Positions 10,360-20,800 of a stretch of 64,000 bases of DNA are shown here, piece after piece; within the stretch, counting starts at the first letter, position 1; the number at the start of each line of letters is the position of its first letter. Both the position numbers and the translations under genes were made by a program. Under the pieces are notes generated by a model. That model was not told the origin of the DNA and searched no databases. It was given only the letters and a program-made list of their open reading frames with translations. The stretch covers positions 1 to 64,000 of the forward strand of contig NZ_SDGL01000003.1 in NCBI RefSeq assembly GCF_007095465.1. The letters are read 5' to 3'. This DNA comes from Lactobacillus mulieris. GTDB lineage: Bacteria; Bacillota; Bacilli; Lactobacillales; Lactobacillaceae.

Positions 10360-10376
10360 ATGTAAATGGTTTACAT
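10360..10376. promoter_or_regulatory. Perfect palindrome, cre-like operator candidate
   Basis: ATGTAAATGGTTTACAT is a 7-3-7 inverted repeat 41 bases upstream of the candidate EPS -35 box. Each half resembles the TGTAAA half-site of catabolite-responsive elements, but the centre is one base longer than the cre consensus and lacks CG. It could bind CcpA weakly or another repressor. Confidence 0.4.
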
Positions 10377-10480
10377 TTTTAAATGTTATATTTATTTTTT
10401 ATATTTAAAAATATAAATATAAATCAATCTTTATCTATCCATAAATATTTTTTATTACTTCAGAACTTTAATTTATAGCA

Positions 10481-10513
10481 ATAAAAAAACAGAATCGACT
10501 TTCATCGATTCTG
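10481..10513 (-). terminator. Intrinsic terminator of the giant adhesin gene
   Basis: On the minus strand CAGAATCGA and TCGATTCTG form a perfect 9-bp stem around a 6-base loop, followed by seven T residues. It starts 27 bases after the stop codon of the C-terminal adhesin frame and isolates the adhesin from the EPS operon. Confidence 0.9.
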
Positions 10514-10539
10514 TGAAAAAGATTATTAAAATCTATTTA

Positions 10540-13500
10540 TTATTTATCGTCTTTTTTTCTTTTCTTACCAGCCAAACCAATTAGGCTTGCAACAGCCATT
10601 GCTGCGAGTCCTAAGCCGACAGTAGATGAACTTTCATTACCAGTTTGTGGGAGTTTAGATGAAGAACTAGTAATCTTCTTAGCTACATCCTTATGGATAT
10701 TTGCTTCAGGGGTTAACGGAGTAGTAGCCTTTGGTTCATCCTGCTTTCCGGTTGATTTGGCAGGTGATTCTGGTGTCTTGCCAGCATTATCGTTTGACTT
10801 CTCGGGTTGAGTTGGTTGCTCTGGTGTTGGACTTGGAATCAAATTAGTGTGTAATTCAACAATTTGATCCACATCCACATCATTGTCATAGCGAGTTGGA
10901 ATTTCAACCCCAGTCCAATCTGCTATATAACCTTTATCCTTCAATGCATCATCAACAGTCTTCTTAACTGTTTCTGAGTCGATAGTTTGGTAAGTCACAC
11001 CATCAAATGGTACTTCCACAACCACTTTCTTGCCAGCATCATAAGCTTTAACAATTAATTTTTGTGGAAGTGGAACAATTTCCATGTTGACAACAACATC
11101 TTTGTCATTTTCCTTAACATGAACTTCAGGAGCTTGTTCACTTTCCTTAGTCAAGCCATATCCTTTGGCAACATCAGGAACATATTCTGACCAAGTATCA
11201 GTTCCTATAGCTTCACCATCAGTATATCCAAGTAATTTACCAGTTACCTTATCAACTTGAGCAGTCCGCTTGTATTGAACAACCTGAGTTTGAGTTTCAG
11301 TATGTTCAGCATTTGAACCACCTTCAGAATAGCCAGCTGGATACTTGACATTAATTATCCGAGTTATTGGTGTAGTCAAATCTTTATTTTCTACACCTTC
11401 TGGGTATTTAGGACTCTCTGGGTCGCCAGGACGAACTGGTTCTTCAGGAGTCTTACCTTCACCAGGTTTAACAGGAATAATTTGATGTTTGAAGTAAACG
11501 TTAATTATTCCATCTTTAATTTCTTTGATAAGTTCAGGAATATTGTCGTAATTGATAAATTCATAGCCACGTGGTTCAAGTTCTGATCTAATGGCTTGAA
11601 CATAACTGTAGACTTGCTTGTCATCAACCTTGTCGCCTCCTTCACCAGAAATCAAAGTAGCTAAGCTGGCATTCTTAAGAGGAATTTCGGCATCATTACC
11701 ATCTTTGTCAATTGCTCTGAACTTGATAGTTTGAATTGGACGATAGTCAACATCAATTACTTGGTCGCCAGCATTCTCACTTGGAGTTGAAGCATCAATC
11801 TTAATCCGGCTAGCAATGTAACCTGGAACTTGATCGTTTAAACCTAAAGTGTATTCGTCGAACTTACTGCGGTCACCATCAACTTTCCATTCAGTGTATG
11901 TGATTTCACCAGTATCAACATTAACTTTTGCATCCCGAACAAAGTGTACTGTTTGATCTTGAACAGTTACATCGCCAGAAGGCTTGTGTTCAATAATCTT
12001 ACGAGTAACATCTCTGTTTAAATCAATCTTCTTAACACCATCTGGGAAGGTCTTTCCAGGATTATTAGGAATTTCATCTCCAGGGTTCTTAGGATCAGTG
12101 TGACTAACTTCTACAGTTTTAGAAATAATTGGGATTAAAATTGGGTTATCATTTGGCTGGATAGTTACTTCGCCAGGAATAGTAAAGCCCTTAGCAACTT
12201 CATATCCAGTTGGAATTTCACCGGTAACTTTATGAGTATCGCCAATATTTCCGTCGATTACTTGAGTTTTAACAACTTCACCCTTGTCGTTAATGTATTT
12301 AATGGTTTGGGTACTTGGCTTAGTGTGGTAATCAATTGTGGCTGAAGCATCACTTGGTTCATGGTTCTTATCAAATGTGACTGATGGAACACTTTCAGCA
12401 TCTTTACCATCAACTTGGCTTACATAGTTTGGAAGAACTGGGGCGGTGAACTCTTTGAAGCCACCAGTCCAATCGCCATAAGTTACTTCTTTTGTAACTG
12501 GATCTTTGGTAGCAGTTCTAGTTGCAACTGCAGTTTGGGTGATTTCTTGGGTCTTACCACCAGGGTATTTAATGGTGATAGTTCGAGTAACAAGCTTCTT
12601 TGCGTCAGGATCAGTGTTTGAAACATCAATACCTGGGTGGTTAAAGATTAACTTAATAACTTGGTCTTTGGTACCAAAGTTAGTAGGATCGGTACTTTGA
12701 GAAACAAACTGGTATCCCTTGTCACCAAAGAATTCCTTTAAAGCGGCAATGTAGTCGTTCAGTTTTTGTGCTGGAACTTCATGATTAGTGTTACCAGTAA
12801 TTGCCTTACCAAAACCAGCTGGAATTGGCAATTCAACTTCTTTGCCAGTTTGATTATCAAAAGTTTCAACCGTAACTTGTTGAGTTAATGGCAAGTAGTA
12901 AAGATTGATGTCCATATCACTACTATTTTCATTAACTGTGACACTTGGTGTACTTTGTGCAACGTAGCCGGTCTTTTCAGTTCCTTGAACAGCATCAAAG
13001 GTAGTCTTGTCGCTAGTTGTCCAAGGTGACCAAGTAAATCCACCAGTAACTTGATCAACAGTTAAAGTCCGTTTGAAGGTTGCTTGATCTGTCTTGGTTG
13101 ATTGAACAGTCTTACCATCTGGTTCATAGACAGTAACTACCCGAGTAACGGTCTTTTGTAAGTCAGTCTTAACAACGCCTTCTGGTAAATCTGGTTCGTC
13201 ACCAGTATAAGTAGTAGTCTTGTGAACTAATTTAACAGTAATGTCACCAGTTGGCTTACTAAAGTCAATTTCTTTTGGTTCACTAGAATCTTTAGCGATT
13301 TCATATCCATCTGGAATTTCTGATGGAACTTCCTTCTTATCACCATATCTACCAGTGATGACGTTTTGATGGATAATTGCGTCTCCATTTTCAGTATCTA
13401 CGTAGTTGATAGTAGCTGTTTGGTTAGTCTTGGTGTAGGTAATGTGGATTTCTTGGTCGCCAGCTTCAACACTTGGAGTTGATTCGTCAACCTTAGTTCT

Positions 13501-16500
13501 ACTTGCAGTGTAGCCAGTAACCTGATCGCTGTCGCCTAAAACATATTCACTAAACTTGTTGTTAGTGTTTGGAATAACTGTCCATTCACTATAAGTTACT
13601 GCACCAGTTGCTACGTTAATAGTAGCAGTACGAGTGAATTTAACACTTTCATCACTAACTGTGACTGAACCATCTGGCTTATCTTCGATAATCTTACGAG
13701 TAACAGTTCTGTTTAAGTCACTTTCACTAACTCCCTTAGGGTAAGTCTTACCTGGAACTTCGGTGATTGGGTCGCCTGGGTTCTTTGGATTATCTGGAGT
13801 TACAGTGACTTTCTTAGAACGTAAAGTAATGATGATTGGAGTATCAGTATCTTTAATTTCAACTGAACTTGGAATTGTTTCGCCAGGAGTTAATTCATAA
13901 CCATCTTCAATCTTTTGGTTGACGGTTTCTTTGTCTCCAACATTACCCTTAAGAACTTGATCACTGCCAACAGGATTGCCATTTTCATCAACATACTTGA
14001 TGGTTTGAGTACCTGGATTTGCATCGTAAGTAACAGTTACGTCATCACCATTTTGAGGTTCACCATCAACAATCTTGACTGCTTCACTTGGTACACTAGT
14101 AGCTGGTTGGCCGTCAACCTTAGTTGTGTGACCAGGAATTGACCCGGCGTCATAACCAGGGAATTCTGCCTTAGACCATTCACCTGGGGTAGTCTTGCCA
14201 GTTACCTTGTCAGTAGTATTAGTTCTATGAACAGTGACGGTTTGAGTAACTTTAGCGGTTGATCCGTCAGCGCGAGGAATAGTAATAACTCTAGTTACAG
14301 TCTTATCTTCTGGAGTTTCACTAGTTTGGTGAGTGAAGTACAACTTAATTGTTTGAACAGCAGTTGTGTACTTGTCTGGAGTAGGAGTAGTTGAGTTTGC
14401 AACGTATTGGTAGCCAAGCTTAGTAAGTAAGTTCTTAATCTTACCTTCACGATCACTAGCATCAGTTGCTGAAACTGCTTCATCCACCTTGCCAGCTAAG
14501 TCAGTATTAGTTGCGATACTGTCTAAATCAATCTGGACGTCTTTGCCACTAGCTTGGTCATAAGCTTCAAAAACAACCTTACTATCGTCAGGAGTGTAGT
14601 AGATGTTAACAGTTGAATCGCCACTGTCCCGATTTACGGTAATTGCATCAGCTTTAGTAGTTGGGGTGTAACCAGTAATTGGATCTGCATTATATTCTGC
14701 AAAGTTACTATCACCATCAGTTAGGGTCCAATCACCTAAAGTAATCTTCTTAGATACTTCATCATAAGTAGCAGTCCGCTTGAAAGTTGCTGTTTGAGAA
14801 ACTGTTTTGGTAATGGTTTGTCCATCGGTTGAGTAAACATTAATCGTTCTAGTTACAGTATGCTTCAAATCAGCACTAGTTAACCCATTTGGCAAGTTAG
14901 GAGTTTCATCAGTTAAAGTTGTAATTTTGTGAACCAACTTAACTGTTTGATCACTAGTAGGCTTGCTGAAGTCAACTGAACCTGGAACTGAAGAATCCTT
15001 AGCTAATTCGTAACCATCAGGAATTTCAGGGGTAACAGTCTTAGTATCACCAGTCTTACCAGTAACGATTGTTTGGTGAACAATTGCGTTACCGTTATCT
15101 GAGTCAACGTAGTCAATAGTTACAGTGTGAGTGTCCTTTGCGTAAGTGATATGAATTTCTTGGTCGCCAGCTTCAACACTTGGAGTTGATTCGTCAACTT
15201 TTGAACGTGAAGCAGTGTAACCCCATACTTGATCATTGTCGCCTAAAACATATTCACTAAACTTGTTGTTAGTATTTGGAACAACCGTCCATTCACTATA
15301 AGTTACTGCACCAGTTGCTACGTTAACAGTGGCAGTACGAGTAAATTTAACACTTTCATCACTAACTGTGACTGAGCCCGTTGGCTTATCTTCGATAATC
15401 TTGCGGGTAACAGTTCTGTTTAAGTCACTTTCACTAACTCCCTTAGGGAAAGTCTTACCAGGGTTATCTGGAATTTCGCTGCCTTCATTTTGAGGGTTGT
15501 CTGGAGTTACAGTAACTGTCTTAGCCTTTAAGGTTACGATAATTGGCGAATCAGTCTTCTTAATGTCAATTGCACCAGGAATAGTTTCACCAGGTACTAA
15601 TTCATAACCATCGGGAATAGTTGTGTTAACTTCCTTAATCTCGCCAACTTTACCGGAGATTACTTGGTCTTCACTACCATCACTGAATTTAATCGGATTA
15701 CCCTTTTCATCAACGTACTTGATGGTTTGAGTACCAGGATTTGCTTCGTAAGTAACAGTTACATCATCGCCATTTTGAGGAACGCCATTGACAATCTTAA
15801 CTGCTTCACTTGGAACAGTAGTTGTTTCTTTACCATCTACATAAGTAGTTTTGCCATCAACTTGACTTGCATCATATTCAGGGAATTCTGCCTTAGACCA
15901 TTCACCTGGAGTAGTTGCCCCAGTTACCTTATCAGTAGTGTTAGTTCTATGGACAGTAGCAGTTTGAGTAACTTCAATTATCTTACCGTTTTCGCCAGGA
16001 ATGTTAATCTTACGAGTAACTGTCTTTTCTTCTGGCGTTTCACTGGTTTGGTGAGTGAAGTAAAGCTTAATTGTTTGAGTGTCAGCTGTGAACTTGCTTG
16101 GAGTAGGGGTAGCTGAATTTTCAACATATTGGTAGCCCAGCTTAATAAGTAAGTTCTTAATCTTACCTTCACGATCACTAGCATCTTGTGCATTAACAGC
16201 TTGGTCAACCTTACCAGCCAAATCAGTGTTAGTTGCGATACTGTCTAAATCAATCTGGACGTCTTTGCCACTAGCTTGATCGTAGGCTTCAAAAATAACC
16301 TTACTATCATTTGGTGTGTAGTGGATGTTAACGGTTGAGTTGCCGTCAGCTTCAGTAACTGTAACTGCGCTAGCCTTAGTTGTTGGCGTATAGCCATCAA
16401 TTTGATCAGCATTATATTCGGCAAAGTTGGCATTTCCATCACTAACTGACCAATTTCCAAAGGTAATTTGGTTAGTCGCCTTGTCGTAAGTAGCAGTCCG

Positions 16501-17850
16501 CGTGAAAGTAGCAGTTTGGGTAACAGTCTTGGTAATGTTTTGTCCATCAGTTGAGTAAACATTAATCGTTCTAGTAACAGTCCGCTTAAAGTCAGCACTA
16601 GTATAACCATTTGGAAAATCTGGTGTCTTATCAGTTAAAGTCTCAACAATATGTTCTAAGGTGATTTCCTTATCAGCAACTGGATCACCATCAAAGGTAA
16701 TTGACGTAGGAATTGATTCACCGTCTTTTAACTTGTAGCCAGCTGGTAACTTTTGATCAACGCTAGCAGTGGTACCAGTTACGCCTGTGATTGTTTGAAC
16801 TCGTAAAACAGTACCATCAGCGTCTTTAAAGGTAACGTGTGTGGTGTATGCTTGGTTGGTGTAGGTAATTGTATATTCCTTATCACCAGTTTCTGCAGTT
16901 GGCGTTTCAGCAGGTAAACTTGAAATAGTTGGAATGTAACCCTCAGTACCTGGTGTTGCCGGTATTGTCCATGCTGACCATGACTTTTGAGGTGAGTCAC
17001 TAGCAATTTGCCAATCGGTGTAAACAACTTTACCAGTTACTTCATTGACAGTAGCGTCACGGTAGAACTTAACTGTTTGACTAGAAGTAGTTGTTTTGCC
17101 AGTCTTTGGGTCGATAACATTAATCGTTCTAGTGGCGGTCCGGTTTAAATCTTCTTCACTCACACCTTGTGGGTAAGTGAAGTTCTTTTCGATAATGTCA
17201 CCAGCATTCTTTGGTGCATCATGGGTGACCTTAACAACTTTTTGCTGGATGTTGAAGACGATAGGGGTCTTTGGTTGACCTGGGTTATCGTTAGTTAAAG
17301 TGACTTCCTTGGAAGTATCTTGACCAGGAACTAATTCATAGCCATCTGGAACTTCATCGGCAGTAATCGTCTTCTTGTCACCAACGTTACCACCAACGTT
17401 TTCAGTCTTAATAATGTTACCATCAGCGTCTTTATAGTTAACAACCGTGTATGCTGGTACAGTCCGGTAATATACATCAATTGCGTTATAACTTGGGACA
17501 CTGTCTTGGTCACTAAAACTGGTGCCATCAATTGATGACTGATCAACACGAGTACCATTATTATCTACTTGGCTGACATAGTTTTCAATTTGTGGAATTT
17601 GGTATTGAGTTAGACCACCGCTCCATTTGCCGTAAGTTAAGACTGTGTCAGTCACTAAGTCCTTCGTGTTAGTTCTAGTAGCAGTCCCAGTTTGAACTTC
17701 AGTCTTAACGGTGGTGCCGTCCGGTTGGTGAAGATTAATCGTTCTAGTAATTGGCTGATTTTCAACAACATCCCCGTGCTTGTGGCTAAAGTGGATTGTC
17801 ACCGTCTGATCATGGAGTCCACTTGTAAGTTCCGTTTGCCTTATCAACAA
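10540..17850 (-). CDS. C-terminal part of giant Mub adhesin (frame-broken), LPQTG-anchored
   Basis: This 2436-codon frame continues the adhesin: 12 Muc_B2-type modules (VTRTI...PDG...QT...TRTAT...W), MucBP-like linkers, and a Pro/Thr/Ser-rich spacer. It ends with LPQTG (residues 2400-2404), a hydrophobic segment and a basic tail, a sortase signal. It should not be an independent gene. Its only start candidate near the beginning is a TTG without ribosome site, I see no Met codon until residue 1646, and it has no signal peptide. The first in-frame homologous residues are the end of a linker domain (DQTVTIHFSHKHGD), not the continuation of the module cut off in the upstream frame. If the junction is real, this part is not displayed and the upstream product lacks an anchor. 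Confidence 0.9.
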   Translation of the reverse strand: MLIRQTELTSGLHDQTVTIHFSHKHGDVVENQPITRTINLHQPDGTTVKTEVQTGTATRTNTKDLVTDTVLTYGKWSGGLTQYQIPQIENYVSQVDNNGTRVDQSSIDGTSFSDQDSVPSYNAIDVYYRTVPAYTVVNYKDADGNIIKTENVGGNVGDKKTITADEVPDGYELVPGQDTSKEVTLTNDNPGQPKTPIVFNIQQKVVKVTHDAPKNAGDIIEKNFTYPQGVSEEDLNRTATRTINVIDPKTGKTTTSSQTVKFYRDATVNEVTGKVVYTDWQIASDSPQKSWSAWTIPATPGTEGYIPTISSLPAETPTAETGDKEYTITYTNQAYTTHVTFKDADGTVLRVQTITGVTGTTASVDQKLPAGYKLKDGESIPTSITFDGDPVADKEITLEHIVETLTDKTPDFPNGYTSADFKRTVTRTINVYSTDGQNITKTVTQTATFTRTATYDKATNQITFGNWSVSDGNANFAEYNADQIDGYTPTTKASAVTVTEADGNSTVNIHYTPNDSKVIFEAYDQASGKDVQIDLDSIATNTDLAGKVDQAVNAQDASDREGKIKNLLIKLGYQYVENSATPTPSKFTADTQTIKLYFTHQTSETPEEKTVTRKINIPGENGKIIEVTQTATVHRTNTTDKVTGATTPGEWSKAEFPEYDASQVDGKTTYVDGKETTTVPSEAVKIVNGVPQNGDDVTVTYEANPGTQTIKYVDEKGNPIKFSDGSEDQVISGKVGEIKEVNTTIPDGYELVPGETIPGAIDIKKTDSPIIVTLKAKTVTVTPDNPQNEGSEIPDNPGKTFPKGVSESDLNRTVTRKIIEDKPTGSVTVSDESVKFTRTATVNVATGAVTYSEWTVVPNTNNKFSEYVLGDNDQVWGYTASRSKVDESTPSVEAGDQEIHITYAKDTHTVTIDYVDSDNGNAIVHQTIVTGKTGDTKTVTPEIPDGYELAKDSSVPGSVDFSKPTSDQTVKLVHKITTLTDETPNLPNGLTSADLKHTVTRTINVYSTDGQTITKTVSQTATFKRTATYDEVSKKITLGDWTLTDGDSNFAEYNADPITGYTPTTKADAITVNRDSGDSTVNIYYTPDDSKVVFEAYDQASGKDVQIDLDSIATNTDLAGKVDEAVSATDASDREGKIKNLLTKLGYQYVANSTTPTPDKYTTAVQTIKLYFTHQTSETPEDKTVTRVITIPRADGSTAKVTQTVTVHRTNTTDKVTGKTTPGEWSKAEFPGYDAGSIPGHTTKVDGQPATSVPSEAVKIVDGEPQNGDDVTVTYDANPGTQTIKYVDENGNPVGSDQVLKGNVGDKETVNQKIEDGYELTPGETIPSSVEIKDTDTPIIITLRSKKVTVTPDNPKNPGDPITEVPGKTYPKGVSESDLNRTVTRKIIEDKPDGSVTVSDESVKFTRTATINVATGAVTYSEWTVIPNTNNKFSEYVLGDSDQVTGYTASRTKVDESTPSVEAGDQEIHITYTKTNQTATINYVDTENGDAIIHQNVITGRYGDKKEVPSEIPDGYEIAKDSSEPKEIDFSKPTGDITVKLVHKTTTYTGDEPDLPEGVVKTDLQKTVTRVVTVYEPDGKTVQSTKTDQATFKRTLTVDQVTGGFTWSPWTTSDKTTFDAVQGTEKTGYVAQSTPSVTVNENSSDMDINLYYLPLTQQVTVETFDNQTGKEVELPIPAGFGKAITGNTNHEVPAQKLNDYIAALKEFFGDKGYQFVSQSTDPTNFGTKDQVIKLIFNHPGIDVSNTDPDAKKLVTRTITIKYPGGKTQEITQTAVATRTATKDPVTKEVTYGDWTGGFKEFTAPVLPNYVSQVDGKDAESVPSVTFDKNHEPSDASATIDYHTKPSTQTIKYINDKGEVVKTQVIDGNIGDTHKVTGEIPTGYEVAKGFTIPGEVTIQPNDNPILIPIISKTVEVSHTDPKNPGDEIPNNPGKTFPDGVKKIDLNRDVTRKIIEHKPSGDVTVQDQTVHFVRDAKVNVDTGEITYTEWKVDGDRSKFDEYTLGLNDQVPGYIASRIKIDASTPSENAGDQVIDVDYRPIQTIKFRAIDKDGNDAEIPLKNASLATLISGEGGDKVDDKQVYSYVQAIRSELEPRGYEFINYDNIPELIKEIKDGIINVYFKHQIIPVKPGEGKTPEEPVRPGDPESPKYPEGVENKDLTTPITRIINVKYPAGYSEGGSNAEHTETQTQVVQYKRTAQVDKVTGKLLGYTDGEAIGTDTWSEYVPDVAKGYGLTKESEQAPEVHVKENDKDVVVNMEIVPLPQKLIVKAYDAGKKVVVEVPFDGVTYQTIDSETVKKTVDDALKDKGYIADWTGVEIPTRYDNDVDVDQIVELHTNLIPSPTPEQPTQPEKSNDNAGKTPESPAKSTGKQDEPKATTPLTPEANIHKDVAKKITSSSSKLPQTGNESSSTVGLGLAAMAVASLIGLAGKKRKKDDK
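10639..10653 (-). other. LPQTG sortase motif
   Basis: LPQTG is followed by about 30 residues ending GKKRKKDDK, the standard cell-wall sorting layout for sortase A. It is the only anchor in the 36.6-kb adhesin locus. Confidence 0.95.
13210..16640 (-). repeat. Recent tandem duplication of one three-module block
   Basis: Two adjacent copies, about 14,930-16,640 and 13,210-14,918, are nearly identical at protein level and in long DNA stretches. The segment encoding FEAYDQASGKDVQIDLDS occurs in both. Matching landmarks are offset by 1722 bp at one end and 1707 bp after a 15-bp indel (KFSDG absent from copy two). Outside the block similarity falls to the ordinary level. The unit equals the general three-module period of the gene. 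Confidence 0.9.
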
Positions 17851-20800
17851 CTAATTGTCTGTGAGCAGTAGCAGTTTGATCAACTACTTCTGGATCAGTT
17901 TGACCAGGCTTATAAACCTTAATCAATCTGTGAACTGCCCTAGTGAAGTCACTTTGACTTACGCCTTCAGGTAAGTTGCCACCTTCAGAAATAGTGTCTT
18001 TAGCGTGGTGGAACTTCAAGATGTAAGTTGTGACATTACCGTCAACACTAGTATCAACAGTATCAAAGTTATACTTATCAGCTAAGTATTGCTTAATGTC
18101 AGCTTCACGACTTGCAACTTGGCTATCAACATCCTTAGTAGTTACATCAACATTGATTGGGCTAGTTAAGCTGCCAAGTAAGTCAATGTCCTTATTGTTG
18201 TCATCTTCGTCAACAGCCTTGAAGTGAAGCTCAGTCTTGTTTGCATTGTAGTAAACATCAACAACTGAGTCAGCTGTATCTGGAGTTACAGCAAGTTGAT
18301 CAACTTGGGTGTGATCAGCCTTGTAACCGTCAACTTGAGGGATGTCACTAATTGCGTCAAAGCTTGCATTAGTGCCTTCGCCCTTAGTTGCGCCAGATAC
18401 ATCAGCAATGGTCCAAGCATTGTAAGTGATGTTTCCACTTACTAAGTCAACAGTAGCAGTTCTAGTGTAGTGAACTGTTTGAACAACTTGTTCATTGCCT
18501 GCTGGCTTGTGGAAGTTGATAGTTCTGGTTACGGTCTTGTCAAGTCCTTCAGGTGCATTTTCATCGCCTGACTTGTAAGTCTTAGTATCATGAACAATCT
18601 TAACTGTTTGAGTTTGTGGATGGTTTGGATCAAAGCTTACAACGATTGTCTTAGGAGCATTTTCATCAAGCTTCCAGCCTTCTGGAATGTTATCACCAGT
18701 ATTAACTGTCTTTTCTTTATCACCAGTTTGACCACTTACAGGAACAGTCTTGATTACCTTTCCAGTATCATCAACGTACTGAATTTCAGTAGTTTGAGTC
18801 TTCTTAGTGTAGATAACGGTGATGTTTTCGTCATCGCTATTACCGGCAACTGAGTGACCCTTGACGATTGTGCTTGAAGCATCATAACCAGCAATTGTTG
18901 GTGCAGTTACATCAGTGAAGCTCTTATCACTAGTCCAGTTGCTGTAAGTTACGCTGTGAGTAATTGGGTCAACGTAAGCAGTTCTAGTTAAAGTGATAGT
19001 TTGAACATCAGGCTTGTGAGCCTCAGACCCATCTTCGTACTTGTAGCTAATCGTTCTAGTTACAGTCTTAGTCAAGTCAGACTTAGTTACATCCGTGCTT
19101 CCTTCAGGGATAGTAGTTGGAGTAACTGTTTGGACATCATGATCTAAGTAGATGTTAGTAGTGTTTGTACCATCAGTGAAGCTGTAAGTTGAACTTGTTC
19201 CTTGACCCTTAGCTAACTTGTAGCCAGCTGGAATTACGTAAGTGTAAGTTTGTTCAGAATCACCAACATTACCAGTGAATTGAACATCTGTACCAACTTG
19301 ACTGTCGCTAACAGCATCAATGTACTTGAAGATTTGAGTACCTTGCTTACCCTTGTAGTAAACATCAACATTGGTATCACCAGTTGCAGGACTTGCTGCA
19401 AGTGAGTGAGTTTCGTTGTCATTTACAAATGGAGTGTAACCAGCTTTGTCTGGGATATTGTATTCTGGGTAATCAGCTGTACTCCAAGCGCCGTATGTGA
19501 CAGCAGACTTATCAGTTGGATCAGCGTTAAATTTAGCTAAATCAACATGAGCAGTTCTAGTAAGAGTTACTTGTTGAGTTACATGCTCGACAACATCTTG
19601 GCCATTGACATTGTGGTGTAAGTTGATAGTTCTGGTGTAAGTCTTAGTTACATCGCTATCAGCGATAATGCCCTTGTACTTGTCTGGAATAGTTGTACCA
19701 CCAGGTACATCATCATTTGCGCGAGTAAAGTCTAAGACAATGGTGTGCTTAGAATTATCAAACTTAACTGGGATTTCACCTTCAACACCTTGGTAGTTGT
19801 AACCCTTAGCAACAAGTGCCTTTCTAATTGCTTCAATTGCATCAGATAAGTCCTTGCCACTTACTGGGCTATCAACATTACCCTTCAAGGTTTGAGTTTG
19901 ACCAAGGTTAACTGGATTAGAACTATCTGTTACGTCGCGTGCTACAACAGTGATATCTTGAGCAGCTTGTGAAGTGTAAGTTACTTCAACATCTTGGTCG
20001 CTCATGTCACCAGTTACAGTAGTTTCAGCTAAAGTACCACCAGTTACAACTTGTTGGTAACCTTTAACATTATCAACTGGGTATGCAGCCCACTTGTCAG
20101 CTCCATCAGCAGTCCAGGCGCCGTAAGTTACTTGACCAGTTACGCGGTCAATTGAAGCGGTTCTAGTGAAGTGAACTCTTTGAGTTGTAAGAAGCTTTCT
20201 ACTTTCACCAGGCTCAGTTTCGTAAATAGTTCTAGTTACGTCCTTAGCCATGCCTTGCTTAATTGCATCAAGGTCAGTGCCCTTTGGCAAGTCACCCTTG
20301 TGAGTATCAACATCTCCAGGGTTATTAGCATCAACTGTGTCGTGCTTCAAGACAATTACGATGTCGTCAGCACCCTTTGCATCAAAGCTAATTGAACTTG
20401 GAATTGATTGACCATCAAGTTTGTAGCCAGTTGGAACACTAGTTACGATTACCCTTGGATCTTTGTTGTTAGTGTCTTGACTAATTGTGTAGGTTTGATC
20501 AGTTTGGCCGTAAACATTTTGACTGTAAATAGTCTTATTGTTGTTGTCAGCATCTTGGTAGATGATGTGGGCCATGTGAGTATCAGCAGTGTAACCAACA
20601 GTGATTTCCTTGTCGTTAGTAGCTGCGTCAACACTTTGATCTTGAACACTATCTTGACTTGGAGTGTAGCCTGCTAAAGTTTGTGCAGTAACACTTGGCC
20701 AGTGATCGCTATCGCCAACTGGTTGTGGATCTGCCTTAGTCCAGTTGCCGTAGCCAACAATCTTACCAGTGATTGCATCAACGTCAACGGTTCTAGTGAA

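Larger units (their letters stand above)
10240..10539. other. Intergenic region between adhesin end and EPS operon
   Basis: These 300 bases hold the adhesin terminator at the high end, then A+T-rich sequence, the 17-bp palindrome, a second inverted repeat, the candidate EPS promoter with its homopolymer and the ribosome site of the first EPS gene. No open frame in it looks coding. Confidence 0.7.

Noticed and set aside
15664..16116. Plus-strand open frame of 150 codons
   Set aside because: Antisense to the duplicated adhesin block; a near copy appears at 13915-14142 for the same reason.
17800..17812. Re-initiation at the ATGA overlapping the TGA stop of the upstream adhesin frame
   Set aside because: That ATG opens a third frame, which ends after four codons (ATG ATC AGA CGG TGA); it does not lead into the downstream adhesin frame.
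10540..17850. C-terminal adhesin frame as a separate gene
   Set aside because: No ribosome site, only a TTG start, no signal peptide, and no Met codon seen before residue 1646.
17800..17860. Programmed ribosomal frameshift joining the two adhesin frames
   Set aside because: There is no slippery heptamer. More decisively, the domain content is also broken: mid-module joined to linker end, so a shift in frame alone would not restore a module.
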